A stretch of DNA of 64,000 bases from Thioclava pacifica DSM 10166 (GTDB lineage: Bacteria > Pseudomonadota > Alphaproteobacteria > Rhodobacterales > Rhodobacteraceae): the NCBI RefSeq assembly GCF_000714535.1, contig NZ_AUND01000034.1, positions 339,692 to 403,691 of the forward strand, in the 5' to 3' direction. Within the stretch, counting starts at the first letter, position 1; each line of letters opens with the position of its first letter. Position numbers and translations under genes: made by a program. Of the stretch, positions 29,228-37,745 are shown one piece after another. The notes below the pieces were generated by a model, which made no database searches, was not told where the DNA came from, and saw nothing but the letters and a program-made list of their open reading frames with translations.

Positions 29228-30229
29228 ATGAACCCGATCCTTCCGCCCTTCCCCCATACCCGCCTGCGCCGGATGCGCCGCTCTGCCGCGCTGCGTGATC
29301 TCGCCCAGGAACACCGGCTGAGCGTGAAGGACATGATCTGGCCGATCTTCATCACCGATGTCGCAGGCGCCGATGTCGAGGTGCCCTCGATGCCGGGCGT
29401 GTTCCGACGCACTCTGGACGGCGCGGTGAAGGCCGCCGAGGAAGCCGCAAAGCTCGGCATCCCCGCGATCTGCCTCTTTCCCTATACCGATCCGGCGGTG
29501 AAGACCGAGGCCTGCGAAGAGGCCTGGAACCCCGACAACATCACCAACCGCGTGATCCGCGCGATCAAGAAAGAAGTACCCGAGATCGCGATCATGACCG
29601 ATATCGCGCTCGATCCCTATAATGCCAACGGCCATGACGGGCTGGTGCGCGACGGGGTGATCCTCAACGACGAGACGGTCGAATGCCTTGTGCGCATGGG
29701 GCTCGCGCAGGCCGAAGCCGGGGCGGATATCCTCGGCCCGTCCGACATGATGGACGGGCGGATCGGCGCGCTGCGCTCGGCGCTCGAAGGTGCGGGCCAT
29801 GCGGATGTGACGATCCTGAGCTATGCCGCGAAATACGCCTCGGCATTCTATGGCCCGTTCCGCGATGCGGTGGGTGCCACGGGCGCGCTCAAGGGCGACA
29901 AGAAGACCTATCAGATGAACCCGGGCAATTCCGACGAGGCGATCCGGCTGGTCGCGCGCGATCTGGCCGAGGGTGCCGATATGGTCATGGTGAAACCCGG
30001 CATGCCCTATCTCGACATCTGCCGCCGCGTGAAAGAGCAGTTTGGCGTGCCGACCTATGCCTATCAGGTCTCGGGCGAATACGCGATGATCATGGCCGCG
30101 GTGAAGAACGGCTGGCTCGACCATGACAAGGTGATGCTGGAGAGCCTGATGAGCTTCCGCCGCGCGGGCTGTGACGGGGTATTGACCTATTTCGCCCCGC
30201 AAGCGGCGCGACTGCTCGCCGAAGGGTGA
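29228..30229 (+). CDS. hemB: Delta-aminolevulinic acid dehydratase (porphobilinogen synthase)
   Basis: 333 residues. It has both Schiff-base lysines, in YAAKYASAFYGPFRDA and in VMVKPGMPYLD, and the conserved GPSDMMDGR. The metal region reads DIALDPYNANGHDGLV: the cysteines that bind catalytic zinc in other HemBs are replaced, as in the metal-independent or Mg-type enzymes described for Rhodobacter. It condenses two 5-aminolevulinates into porphobilinogen for haem and other tetrapyrroles. No other haem genes are adjacent. Confidence 0.97.
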   Translation: MNPILPPFPHTRLRRMRRSAALRDLAQEHRLSVKDMIWPIFITDVAGADVEVPSMPGVFRRTLDGAVKAAEEAAKLGIPAICLFPYTDPAVKTEACEEAWNPDNITNRVIRAIKKEVPEIAIMTDIALDPYNANGHDGLVRDGVILNDETVECLVRMGLAQAEAGADILGPSDMMDGRIGALRSALEGAGHADVTILSYAAKYASAFYGPFRDAVGATGALKGDKKTYQMNPGNSDEAIRLVARDLAEGADMVMVKPGMPYLDICRRVKEQFGVPTYAYQVSGEYAMIMAAVKNGWLDHDKVMLESLMSFRRAGCDGVLTYFAPQAARLLAEG

Positions 30230-30282
30230 GCGCGCGGGTAAGCAGGGATTCGCCACAAAGCTGTGACTTCCCTCAAGAATAA

Positions 30283-30311
30283 GTGACAGCGCGGGTTCCC
30301 TCCGCTATAAC
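30283..30311 (+). promoter_or_regulatory. Putative sigma-70 promoter of the SYLF lipoprotein gene
   Basis: GTGACA (30283-30288), 17-base spacer, TATAAC (30306-30311), 75 bases before the ATG. Spacing is ideal and both hexamers differ from consensus by one base. Confidence 0.5.
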
Positions 30312-30386
30312 TTGTGGCAATCGGTCAGGATAAGACCGTTGAGGGCCCGGCGAGTTTCGGGCGCAATCGAGCGGAGCAGATACAAG

Positions 30387-30944
30387 ATGACGATGATTTC
30401 CAGACGGAGCCTTCTGGCGATGGGTGGCGCGGGCCTTACGCTTGCAGCCTGCGGCAACGGGATCGGCAGCGCGGGCGCAGCCAAGCTGGATGCGCGCGTC
30501 GACGCGACCCGGAACTACCTTCTCACGAAATTCCCCGGCACGAACGATCTCGAGGCGAAATCGGTCGGCGTGCTCTGGATGCCTTTGGTGACCGAAGCGG
30601 GCTTCGGCTTCGGGGGCTCCTTCGGGCGCGGCGCGCTGCGCATCAACAACGTCACGGTCGATTACTATGCGGCGGCGGCGGCGAGCTTCGGGCTCCAGAT
30701 CGGCGCGCAGCAATATGCCCATGCGCTGTTCTTCATGACCCCCGAGGCACTGGCGGATTTCCGTCGCTCGGATGGCTGGCAGCTCGGCGCGGATGCGCGC
30801 TACGCGCTGCCCGATCGCGGCGGCGCAATCGCGGCCTCGACCATTACGTCGACCGCACCGGTCATCGCGCTGGTCTTCGGCCAGGCGGGCCTCATCGCGG
30901 GCGCCTCGCTTGCAGGCACGAAATACACCCGGATCATTCCGTAA
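30387..30944 (+). CDS. SYLF/YSC84-domain lipoprotein
   Basis: 185 residues. The N-terminus has a twin-arginine-like SRRSLLAMGGAG (5-16) followed by a lipobox LAAC with Cys22. The remainder matches the bacterial SYLF (Ysc84) lipid-binding domain: GVLWMPLVTEAGFGFGGSFGRGALRI and later DYYAAAAASFGLQIGAQ. SYLF domains bind phosphoinositides in eukaryotes; bacterial roles are unknown. It is probably anchored in a membrane facing the periplasm. Own promoter and terminator suggest a single-gene unit. Confidence 0.82.
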   Translation: MTMISRRSLLAMGGAGLTLAACGNGIGSAGAAKLDARVDATRNYLLTKFPGTNDLEAKSVGVLWMPLVTEAGFGFGGSFGRGALRINNVTVDYYAAAAASFGLQIGAQQYAHALFFMTPEALADFRRSDGWQLGADARYALPDRGGAIAASTITSTAPVIALVFGQAGLIAGASLAGTKYTRIIP

Positions 30945-30980
30945 GATCAACGCCTTACGCGACTATCTTCACGCGAAAAA

Positions 30981-31020
30981 GAAACCCCGCAGCGGCCTGG
31001 CCCTGCGGGGTTTTCCTTTT
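30981..31020 (+). terminator. Bidirectional terminator between SYLF gene and lytic transglycosylase gene
   Basis: ACCCCGCAG and CTGCGGGGT arms around a 10-base loop; TTTT follows on the plus strand, and TTTCTTTTTC follows when read on the minus strand. Confidence 0.88.
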
Positions 31021-31049
31021 GCCCTTACCTGCGAAACCGCATCGGACGA

Positions 31050-31661
31050 TCAGCTGCCGTAGATGATGCGCACGTAATTGCGCGTCTCGCGATAAGGCGG
31101 CACGCCGTTATGCTTGGCGACAGCCTCGGGGCCCGCATTGTAAGCCGCAAGCGCCAGACGCCAGCTGCCAAAGCGGTCGTACATCATGCGCAGGTAACGC
31201 GCACCGCCCTCAAGGTTCTGCGCCGGATCGCGCGGGTTCACGCCAAGCTTGGCCGCCGTCCCCGGCATCAGCTGCGCGAGCCCCATCGCGCCCTTGTGCG
31301 AGCGCGCATGCGGGTTCCAGCCGCTCTCCTGCTGCACGAGACGCAGGAACAGATCTTCGGGGATGTTGTGACGTGCCGCGGCGGCCTTGGCGGTGCTCAG
31401 ATACTGGCCACGATATTTGCCGCTATAGCTCGGCACCACTTCGGGTTCGAGCCCTGCCAAGGTTTTCGCGCCCGGTTTGAGACGCGAGGAATGCTCATAT
31501 TGCTGGGCTGCACGGTTATCGAGGATATTGGTCTGGTTGCGAAACAGCATCGCGCGCGATTTCGACGACGCCCCGCTCAGCTTGAGCCCCTCGGCCTGCA
31601 CGATCATCGGCGCAAGAGCGACCATCGCGCCCAGCCCGAGCCTCCCGACAAAGTTACGCAT
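31050..31661 (-). CDS. Lytic transglycosylase (GH23, Slt-type)
   Basis: 203 residues: signal peptide (1-23, cut after VQA), linker, then a goose-type lysozyme/SLT domain with catalytic Glu112 in [21 protein letters not shown] (about 122-134) and [11 protein letters not shown] near the C-terminus. It cuts the glycan chain of peptidoglycan in the periplasm, giving 1,6-anhydro ends. The ATG at 31661 is preferred to a GTG six codons upstream because the signal peptide and TAGGGTG ribosome site fit it. Convergent with the SYLF gene. Confidence 0.9.
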   Translation of the reverse strand: MRNFVGRLGLGAMVALAPMIVQAEGLKLSGASSKSRAMLFRNQTNILDNRAAQQYEHSSRLKPGAKTLAGLEPEVVPSYSGKYRGQYLSTAKAAAARHNIPEDLFLRLVQQESGWNPHARSHKGAMGLAQLMPGTAAKLGVNPRDPAQNLEGGARYLRMMYDRFGSWRLALAAYNAGPEAVAKHNGVPPYRETRNYVRIIYGS

Positions 31662-31779
31662 CGGCACCCTACCGTTCACAATCCACCCGTTCTGGCGCGA
31701 AACCTACACAGATTCCCCCGAAAGTTAAAGGGAAACGCCCCGGGCACCGGCAATCGCCTGCCGACACCGGGATGTGATC

Positions 31780-32319
31780 TCATTTTGCGCTGGCCGTTTG
31801 CGGAGCTGCATCGGAGCGGATCGGGCCGTGAAACAGCTCCTCGACGAAGACCGAGACGAGCTGCGCGCGTCCGCTCACCCCGGCCTTGCGATAGACAGCG
31901 TTGAGATGAGATTTCACCGTCGCCTCCGAAGAGCCCCGCAGCTCCGCGGTCTCGGCGATGGTGAACCCCTTGATGGTGAAGCTCGCAACATCGGCCTCGG
32001 CCGCAGTCAGCCCCCAATGGCGGAACTGTTCGGCCATCAGATCGGCCATTGCGCCCTGCGCCGCCGAAAGTGCCCGCTCCGCCATCGCCTGACGGCGCAG
32101 CAGCTTCCAAAGAACGACACCCTCGACCGCGATCCCCGCAATCAGGCCGAGATTCGCGAAAAGCTCGATATTGAGGTGAAGCGTGATGTGTCCGGCTTCC
32201 TTGATGTCATCGAACACGTCAGCGACGAAAAGGGATGTACAGGCGGCCTGAAACAGGATGAGCGCGACGAGCGCGCCCTCCTTGGTCCAGGCCGAGACAC
32301 GCTCTCGCGTGAGTTGCAT
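31780..32319 (-). CDS. Membrane-anchored LuxR-family regulator
   Basis: 179 residues: two membrane segments (about 16-37 and 51-72) and a C-terminal LuxR/GerE helix-turn-helix (about 101-165: GLTAAEADVASFTIKG, then SSEATVKSHLNAVYRKAG). There is no receiver or ligand domain, so any signal must pass through the membrane part. The start lies six bases after the cytochrome b stop, making it the last gene of a PepSY-cytochrome b-regulator unit. It may sense the state of that cytochrome and act on the same genes; this is inference. Confidence 0.83.
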   Translation of the reverse strand: MQLTRERVSAWTKEGALVALILFQAACTSLFVADVFDDIKEAGHITLHLNIELFANLGLIAGIAVEGVVLWKLLRRQAMAERALSAAQGAMADLMAEQFRHWGLTAAEADVASFTIKGFTIAETAELRGSSEATVKSHLNAVYRKAGVSGRAQLVSVFVEELFHGPIRSDAAPQTASAK

Positions 32320-32325
32320 CTAAGG

Positions 32326-32919
32326 TTATCTCCCGCTGCGTCCGAACACTTTCTTTCCGGTGATCATCGCGCGGGCGAGATTGACGCGCAACCTGCGGCT
32401 CTCATAGATCACGGCAACGATATGAGCCGCGACCGAAATTTCAGCCCAGTCCACGGCCGTGACGTGCAGCTCCTCGACCCATTTCACGCCCCAATAGGCG
32501 TCGGTCGTCATCAGGTAGCCCGACCCCGCGATCACCAGAAGCGTCACGAGCAGGTTGTAGATCATCAGCGCGCCGAGCGGCGAATGCCCAAGATGCGCAT
32601 GCCGGCGCCCCGTCGCCATGTCGCGCAGCTGGGTGAGCGCGCCCGAGGGCGAGGGTGGAAAACTGGTGAAGCGCGCATGGTGCGAGCCCACGAGCCCCCA
32701 AATGATGCGCAGCGTGACGAGACCGGCCACGGTGTAGCCGATATAATGGTGCAGATCATGCTTGGGCGAGGTGAAGAAGGCATTGGCAGTGAAAAGCCCC
32801 ACGATCGACCAGTGAAAGATCCGCACGAATATATCCCAGACGTGATGGGTTCCGCGCGGCGATGCGGGTCGGTCCTCGGATTCGGAGAAATCGGTGAAAC
32901 TGGCGTCCTTGATGGCCAT
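32326..32919 (-). CDS. Cytochrome b561-type membrane protein
   Basis: 197 residues with four membrane segments and His residues placed for two b haems: VWDIFVRIFHWSIV (about 27-40), HDLHHYIGY (about 54-62) and, near the end, WAEISVAAHIVAVIYESRR. It matches the cytochrome b/b6 (Ni-hydrogenase-like) di-haem family, which passes electrons between the quinone pool and a periplasmic partner. AAGGAG gives the start at 32919. It lies between PepSY and LuxR genes. No soluble partner oxidoreductase is in the window. Confidence 0.87.
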   Translation of the reverse strand: MAIKDASFTDFSESEDRPASPRGTHHVWDIFVRIFHWSIVGLFTANAFFTSPKHDLHHYIGYTVAGLVTLRIIWGLVGSHHARFTSFPPSPSGALTQLRDMATGRRHAHLGHSPLGALMIYNLLVTLLVIAGSGYLMTTDAYWGVKWVEELHVTAVDWAEISVAAHIVAVIYESRRLRVNLARAMITGKKVFGRSGR

Positions 32920-32958
32920 GGCTCGGCTCCTTCCTGACAGGGGTTGGCGCGGGAGGGA

Positions 32959-32982
32959 GCGGGCCGGGGATCCCCGGCCCGC
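32959..32982 (-). other. Perfect 24-base palindrome between PepSY and cytochrome b genes
   Basis: GCGGGCCGGGGATCCCCGGCCCGC, perfectly self-complementary, sits between the PepSY stop and the cytochrome b ribosome site. It has no T-run on the minus strand, so it is more likely an mRNA-protecting or attenuating hairpin than a full terminator. Confidence 0.65.
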
Positions 32983-32997
32983 ATCAGGCAATGGCGA

Positions 32998-33255
32998 TCA
33001 GCCGTTGTCGCCCTTGCGGTTCACCTGCTTGAGGTTGGAGTCGAAATACAGCTCCATGCGCTTACCATCCTTGAGCGCGTAAACCTCGATATAGCCGTCT
33101 TCCATCTCCATCCGGCGCACGTCGTAACCTTGCGCTTTCAGCTCGGCCCCGAGCTTGTTGGCCTTGTCCTGCGCAACGGGCTGCTCGGCCAGAACGGGCA
33201 GAGCGGAGGTGCCGGCGATCAGGGCAGCGGCAGCAATCAGGGTCAGTTTTTTCAT
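32998..33255 (-). CDS. PepSY-domain periplasmic protein
   Basis: 85 residues: signal peptide (1-23, LPVLA-EQ) and one PepSY domain (about 30-82, GYDVRRMEMEDGYIEVYALKDGKRMELYFD). Such small proteins are often encoded with b-type cytochromes and may modulate or dock to them. It is the first gene of the three-gene unit with cytochrome b and a LuxR-type regulator, separated from cytochrome b by a strong hairpin that could raise its expression relative to the others. Confidence 0.86.
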   Translation of the reverse strand: MKKLTLIAAAALIAGTSALPVLAEQPVAQDKANKLGAELKAQGYDVRRMEMEDGYIEVYALKDGKRMELYFDSNLKQVNRKGDNG

Positions 33256-33513
33256 GGGCTCAATCCTCATGTCTTGGGTGATGGGCCGGCCGGGGTCATC
33301 CCGCTCCGGTCTGCAAGCATCTGCCCCGCAATCCCGGCCTCCGCCATCGGAGCGAGGTTGCAGAGCGCCGGGAAATCGACCTCTCAAACCTAAGATGCAC
33401 GCGGGATTTCGCCGGTTTCCGTCACGGTTGAGCGAGGCGCAGCCCCTACCCTCTCGCGGGCCCGTGCTCTATACCCTTGAGAACGAATTTGAGAATCGCA
33501 GGCGGAGGAACGC

Positions 33514-34023
33514 ATGGCAGGCAGCGTCAACAAGGTCATCCTGGTCGGTAATCTGGGGCGCGACCCGGAAGTGCGGACCTTCTCGAACGGCGGCAAGGTG
33601 TGCAACCTGCGCATCGCCACCTCCGAGAACTGGCGCGACCGCAACACCGGCGAGCGCAAGGAACGCACCGAATGGCACTCGGTCGCGATCTTCTCGGAGC
33701 CGCTGGCCAAGATCGCCGAGCAGTACCTGCGCAAAGGCTCCAAGGTCTATATCGAGGGCCAGCTCGAGACCCGTAAATGGCAGGATCAATCCGGTCAGGA
33801 CCGCTATTCGACCGAGGTCGTGCTGCGTCCCTATCGCGGCGAACTAACCCTGCTCGACGGGCGTGATGGCGGCGGCTCGGGTGGCGGTGGTGGTGGCTAT
33901 GGCGGCCCCTCTTCGGGCGGCGGTGGCTACGACCAGGGCGGCGGCTATGGCGGCCCGTCCTCGGGCGGCTCGGGCGGTGGCGGCGGTGGCCGTCCCGATT
34001 TCGACGACGAGATCCCGTTCTAA
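33514..34023 (+). CDS. ssb: Single-stranded DNA-binding protein
   Basis: 169 residues: OB fold (about 1-110, [16 protein letters not shown] near the start), a Gly-rich tail (about 117-160, with Tyr and Gln) and the acidic C-terminal tip DFDDEIPF, which docks partner proteins. It coats single-stranded DNA in replication, repair and recombination. The gene is not next to uvrA as in many bacteria; uvrA is 20 kb away. An imperfect LexA-like sequence just upstream (GAAC-N8-GAAT) was not accepted as an SOS box. Confidence 0.97.
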   Translation: MAGSVNKVILVGNLGRDPEVRTFSNGGKVCNLRIATSENWRDRNTGERKERTEWHSVAIFSEPLAKIAEQYLRKGSKVYIEGQLETRKWQDQSGQDRYSTEVVLRPYRGELTLLDGRDGGGSGGGGGGYGGPSSGGGGYDQGGGYGGPSSGGSGGGGGGRPDFDDEIPF

Positions 34024-34026
34024 TGC

Positions 34027-34056
34027 AAAGGGCCCCACACGGGGCCCTTTCCTTTT
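34027..34056 (+). terminator. Intrinsic terminator of ssb
   Basis: AAAGGGCCCC, ACAC loop, GGGGCCCTTT, then CCTTTT. Confidence 0.88.
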
Positions 34057-34103
34057 ACCACGCAGGGTGAGCGGTGATCAGCATCGCCACATCCAAGGAC
34101 GCG

Positions 34104-34128
34104 GCAAAGGGGGCAGCGCCCCTTTGTT
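34104..34128 (-). terminator. Possible terminator of the beta-hydroxyacid dehydrogenase gene
   Basis: AAAGGGG and CCCCTTT arms around a six-base loop immediately after the stop; the T-run on the minus strand is short. Confidence 0.5.
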
Positions 34129-35001
34129 TCAGCCCAGTTTGCGCAGCCGCGCGATCAGCGAGGAGGTATCCCAACGCTGGCCGCCCATCGCCTGCACATC
34201 CTTGTAGAACTGATCGACCAGCGCGGTGACGGGCAGTGAGGCGCCGATCTCGTCACCGGTTTTCAGGCAGATCGCGAGATCCTTGCGCATCCAGTCCACC
34301 GCGAAGCCGAATTCGAACTCGTTCTTTGCCATGGTCTCATAGCGGTTCGCCATCTGCCACGAGCCTGCTGCGCCCTGCGAGATCACCTCGACGACGGCCG
34401 GGATATCCAGCCCGGCCTTCTCGGCAAAGTTGAGGCTTTCGGCCAGCCCCTGGACCAGACCCGCGATTGCGATCTGGTTGCACATCTTGGTTACCTGACC
34501 TGCGCCGCTTTCGCCCAGACGACGGCAGATCTTCGCATAGGCCGCGACTACCGGCTCGGCCTTGGCATAGGCGGCCGCGTCGCCGCCGCACATCACCGAG
34601 AGCTGACCATTCTCGGCCCCCGCCTGACCGCCCGAGATCGGCGCGTCGATGAAGGCCACACCGTGACCTGCCGCCTCGCCCGAGAGCTCGCGCGTGACAG
34701 CCGCGGAAACCGTCGTGTGATCGACAAAGACCGCGCCGGTCTTCATCCCCTTGAACGCGCCATCCTTGCCGAGGCAGACCTCGCGCAGGTCATCGTCATT
34801 GCCCACACACGACATCACGAAATCGGCGCCTTGCGCGGCCTCACGCGGGGTTGCGGCCGCTGCGCCGCCATGTTCGGCCACCCACTTTTCTGCCTTTGCC
34901 GCAGTCCGGTTATAGACCGTGACCTCATGCCCTGCGGCCTTGAGATGTCCCGCCATCGGGTAGCCCATGACCCCGAGCCCCAGAAATGCAACTTTCGCCA
35001 T
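34129..35001 (-). CDS. Beta-hydroxyacid dehydrogenase family oxidoreductase
   Basis: 290 residues. NAD(P) loop GLGVMGYP (7-14), the YNRT segment after strand 2 suggesting NADP preference, DAPISGGQAGAENG substrate loop and the catalytic Lys in GAGQVTKMCNQ (about 171). Family members act on 3-hydroxyisobutyrate, tartronate semialdehyde, succinic semialdehyde or imines, so the substrate is open. It is separate from the valine operon (mmsB at 7078-7950). A GC-rich hairpin (GCAAAGGGGGC..GCCCCTTTG, about 34104-34126) after the stop is a likely terminator. Confidence 0.85.
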   Translation of the reverse strand: MAKVAFLGLGVMGYPMAGHLKAAGHEVTVYNRTAAKAEKWVAEHGGAAAATPREAAQGADFVMSCVGNDDDLREVCLGKDGAFKGMKTGAVFVDHTTVSAAVTRELSGEAAGHGVAFIDAPISGGQAGAENGQLSVMCGGDAAAYAKAEPVVAAYAKICRRLGESGAGQVTKMCNQIAIAGLVQGLAESLNFAEKAGLDIPAVVEVISQGAAGSWQMANRYETMAKNEFEFGFAVDWMRKDLAICLKTGDEIGASLPVTALVDQFYKDVQAMGGQRWDTSSLIARLRKLG

Positions 35002-35138
35002 AGACCTCTCCCTTGCGTGATCGCGAAACCCTGCGTCCAATGGCGCAGGCGCGTTGATTGTGGTGTCGGGCTCAACTAGTAACGCCCCAACCGGGCGCGT
35101 CAACCAGACGCCGGGATGTGCGAGGTCAGGGAAAGCGG

Positions 35139-37619
35139 ATGTACAAGGTCTTTCGTTGGGGTGTGCGGCTCCTCATCGCCGCGATCGTGGGCATCGCCGT
35201 GCTGGGCGGTCTTGTCTACTATTTCGCCTCACGCTCGCTGCCCGATTACAACGCGACCTACAAGGTGACGGGGCTGAGCGCCCCGGTCGAGATCGTGCGC
35301 TCGACCGAGGATGTACCGCATATCTTCGGGCGCGACGATCCGGATGTCTATTTCGCGCTGGGGCTCGCCCATGCACAGGACCGGCTCTGGCAGATGACGC
35401 TGCTGCGGCGCACGGTGCAGGGGCGGCTTTCGGAAGTGTTTGGAGCCGAGACGCTCAAGACCGACGAGCTGATGCGGCGGCTGGGGCTTTATGACGCGGC
35501 GCTCTCCTCGGTCTCCTCGCAGGATGACTACACCCGCAAGGCGCTTGAAGCTTACGCGCGCGGGGTCAACCAGTGGATCGAGATCGTCAATCAGGGCGCG
35601 ATGGGACGTGGCGCACCGGAGTTCTTCCTCTTTGACAACAAGATCGCCTATTGGACGCCCGCCGATTCCATTGCGATCATGAAGCTGATGGCCGTGCAGC
35701 TTTCGAGCCAGCTTCAGGACGAGGTGCTGCGCGCGCGCGTCTCGCTGGCCGGGCCCGATCTGCTGCGCGACGTGATGCCCGACGATCCGCAACAGGCGGT
35801 GGCGGCGCTGCCCGCCTATGCGAGCCTCTTTCCCAAGATGCCGCGCGGGATCCAGACGGCGAGCAACGATACGCCCGGCGTGCTCTCTCCCTTCCCGGAG
35901 CGCGGCATGGCGGGCGCCTCGAATGCCTGGGCCGCCGCGCCCGACCGATCGGCCGCGGGTGGCTCGCTTCTGGCCAATGACCCGCATCTGGGCCTGACCG
36001 CGCCCTCGATCTGGTATCTCGCGCGGCTGCAACTCCAGTCCGGCGGCGTGATCGGTGGCACGATCCCAGGCATGCCGCTGGTGCTCTCGGGGCGCAACAA
36101 GGATCTCGGCTGGGGGCTGACCACCGCTTACGTGGACGACCAGGATCTGCATATCGAAGAGCTCGACCCCGACGATCCGACGAAATACCGCACGCCCGAT
36201 GGCTGGAAACCGTTCCGAACCAAGCGCGTGATCGTCAACGTCAAGGATGCCAAGCCGGTGACGCTGACACTGCGCTGGACCGATAATGGCCCCGTTCTTC
36301 CGGGCAGCCATTTCGACCTTGCCACGATCACCCCGCCCAATTCTGTGGTCTCGCTCAGCTGGACGGCGTTTGAGGCGCATGACACGACGCTGACCGGCGC
36401 GATGGAGCTGATGCGTGCCCAGACGATCCCCGAGGCTCTCAAGGCCGCCGAGCAGGTCGTCGCGCCCGCGCAAAACATCACGCTGGCCGATCAGACCGGT
36501 GTGGCGCTGGTCACGGCGGGCAAAATCCCGCTGCGCGACCCGGCCAATGACACGCAGGGACGGATGCCCAATGCGGGCTGGAAACCCGAGAACCGCTGGA
36601 AGGGCACCCTGCCCTTCAAGGACAATCCGCAATTCATCGATCCCAAGGGCGGGATTGTCGTCAACACCAACAACAAGACGGTGGACCGCCCCTTCCCCTA
36701 TAACGTCAGCTTCAACTGGGGCGACACGCAGCGCATCCAGCGCCTGAGCAAACTGATGGGCGAGCGCGAGGTGCATTCGCGCGACAGCTTCATTTCGGCG
36801 CAGCTCGATACGGTTTCTCCCGCCGCGCGCGGTCTGTTGCCGCTGGTCGGCGCGAACCTGTGGTTCACCGGCGATCCGGCGCCAGACGGAACGCCTGAAC
36901 GCATGCGCCAGCGCGCGCTCGAGATGCTCGCGAGCTGGGACGGGGAGATGAGCGAACACCTGCCCGAACCGCTGATCTATGCCGCCTGGATGCGCGAGTT
37001 GCAAAACCGGCTGATCCGCGACGAACTGGGACCGCTGGCGAAGAAATTCGACCATCTCGAACCGGTCTTCATCGAGCGGGTCTTCCGCGACACGCAGGGC
37101 GCAAGCCATTGGTGCGACGTGATCCAGTCCGCCCCGAAGGAAAGCTGCACCGATATCGCGCGCCAGTCCCTCGATGCCGCCCTTCTCGACCTGTCGAAGA
37201 AATACGGCCCCAATCTCGAGAGCTGGCGTTGGGGCGACGCGCATATGGCCGAGCAGGACAACCCGGTTCTCGGAAAGGTGCCGGGGCTCAAATGGTTCGT
37301 GAATATCCGCCAATCGACCTCGGGCGGCGATTTCACCCTGATGCGCGGGCGCACCAAGGGCGGCGAGGGGTCGGACAGCTTCGCCAACGTCCACGCGGCG
37401 GGCTATCGCGAGGTGCTCGATTTCGCCGATCCCGACAGCTCGGTTTTCATCATCTCCACCGGGCAATCGGGCCATCCGCTGAGCCGTCATTACGACGATC
37501 TGTCCGAACTCTGGCGCTCGGGCGAATATATCCCGATGTCGCTCGATCCAGCACTCGCGCGCGCGGCGGCCACCGGGATCACGCATCTGGTGCCGAAGGC
37601 GCAGACACCCGGCAGCTAA
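35139..37619 (+). CDS. Penicillin acylase family protein (membrane-anchored Ntn hydrolase)
   Basis: 826 residues with an N-terminal membrane anchor (about 9-29) rather than a cleaved signal. The penicillin amidase domain shows GLAHAQDRLWQM (about 81-92) and GASNAWAAAP with Ser261, which in this family becomes the N-terminal nucleophile after self-cleavage; NDPHLGL follows. The family includes beta-lactam acylases and quorum-signal (AHL) acylases; the natural substrate here is not predictable. AGGGA precedes the ATG. A terminator follows. Single-gene unit. Confidence 0.87.
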   Translation: MYKVFRWGVRLLIAAIVGIAVLGGLVYYFASRSLPDYNATYKVTGLSAPVEIVRSTEDVPHIFGRDDPDVYFALGLAHAQDRLWQMTLLRRTVQGRLSEVFGAETLKTDELMRRLGLYDAALSSVSSQDDYTRKALEAYARGVNQWIEIVNQGAMGRGAPEFFLFDNKIAYWTPADSIAIMKLMAVQLSSQLQDEVLRARVSLAGPDLLRDVMPDDPQQAVAALPAYASLFPKMPRGIQTASNDTPGVLSPFPERGMAGASNAWAAAPDRSAAGGSLLANDPHLGLTAPSIWYLARLQLQSGGVIGGTIPGMPLVLSGRNKDLGWGLTTAYVDDQDLHIEELDPDDPTKYRTPDGWKPFRTKRVIVNVKDAKPVTLTLRWTDNGPVLPGSHFDLATITPPNSVVSLSWTAFEAHDTTLTGAMELMRAQTIPEALKAAEQVVAPAQNITLADQTGVALVTAGKIPLRDPANDTQGRMPNAGWKPENRWKGTLPFKDNPQFIDPKGGIVVNTNNKTVDRPFPYNVSFNWGDTQRIQRLSKLMGEREVHSRDSFISAQLDTVSPAARGLLPLVGANLWFTGDPAPDGTPERMRQRALEMLASWDGEMSEHLPEPLIYAAWMRELQNRLIRDELGPLAKKFDHLEPVFIERVFRDTQGASHWCDVIQSAPKESCTDIARQSLDAALLDLSKKYGPNLESWRWGDAHMAEQDNPVLGKVPGLKWFVNIRQSTSGGDFTLMRGRTKGGEGSDSFANVHAAGYREVLDFADPDSSVFIISTGQSGHPLSRHYDDLSELWRSGEYIPMSLDPALARAAATGITHLVPKAQTPGS

Positions 37620-37667
37620 GCCTCTGGCGCGTGTCGGAGCCTCCCACGGGGATCTTTGACGCAATTG

Positions 37668-37693
37668 AAAAAGGGCCGCCCGGGCCCTTCTTC
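37668..37693 (+). terminator. Intrinsic terminator after penicillin acylase gene
   Basis: AAAGGGCC, loop, GGCCCTT followed by CTTCTT; the T-run is interrupted by C. Confidence 0.6.
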
Positions 37694-37738
37694 TTGATCG
37701 AAATATCTTGGGGTGAATGGCCGAAGGCCAGAGGGGCA
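37687..37738 (+). repeat. Short dispersed repeat (CTTCTTCTTGAT-NN-AAATATCT), copy 1
   Basis: CTTCTTCTTGATCGAAATATCT followed by a variable stretch and GGCCAGAGG. It shares CTTCTTCTTGAT, AAATATCT and GGCCAGAGG with 52541-52593. Both copies lie after a gene. Confidence 0.45.
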
Positions 37739-37745
37739 AAGCCCC

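Noticed and set aside
28544..30256. A long open frame antisense to hemB
   Set aside because: It is a by-product of GC-rich codon bias opposite hemB. Only its far end, in the 28544-29077 region, is a real gene with its own GTG start and ribosome site.
33480..33500. SOS-box-like sequence (GAAC then GAAT) just before ssb
   Set aside because: The half-sites are eight bases apart rather than seven and the second is not GAAC, so it does not match the alphaproteobacterial LexA site.
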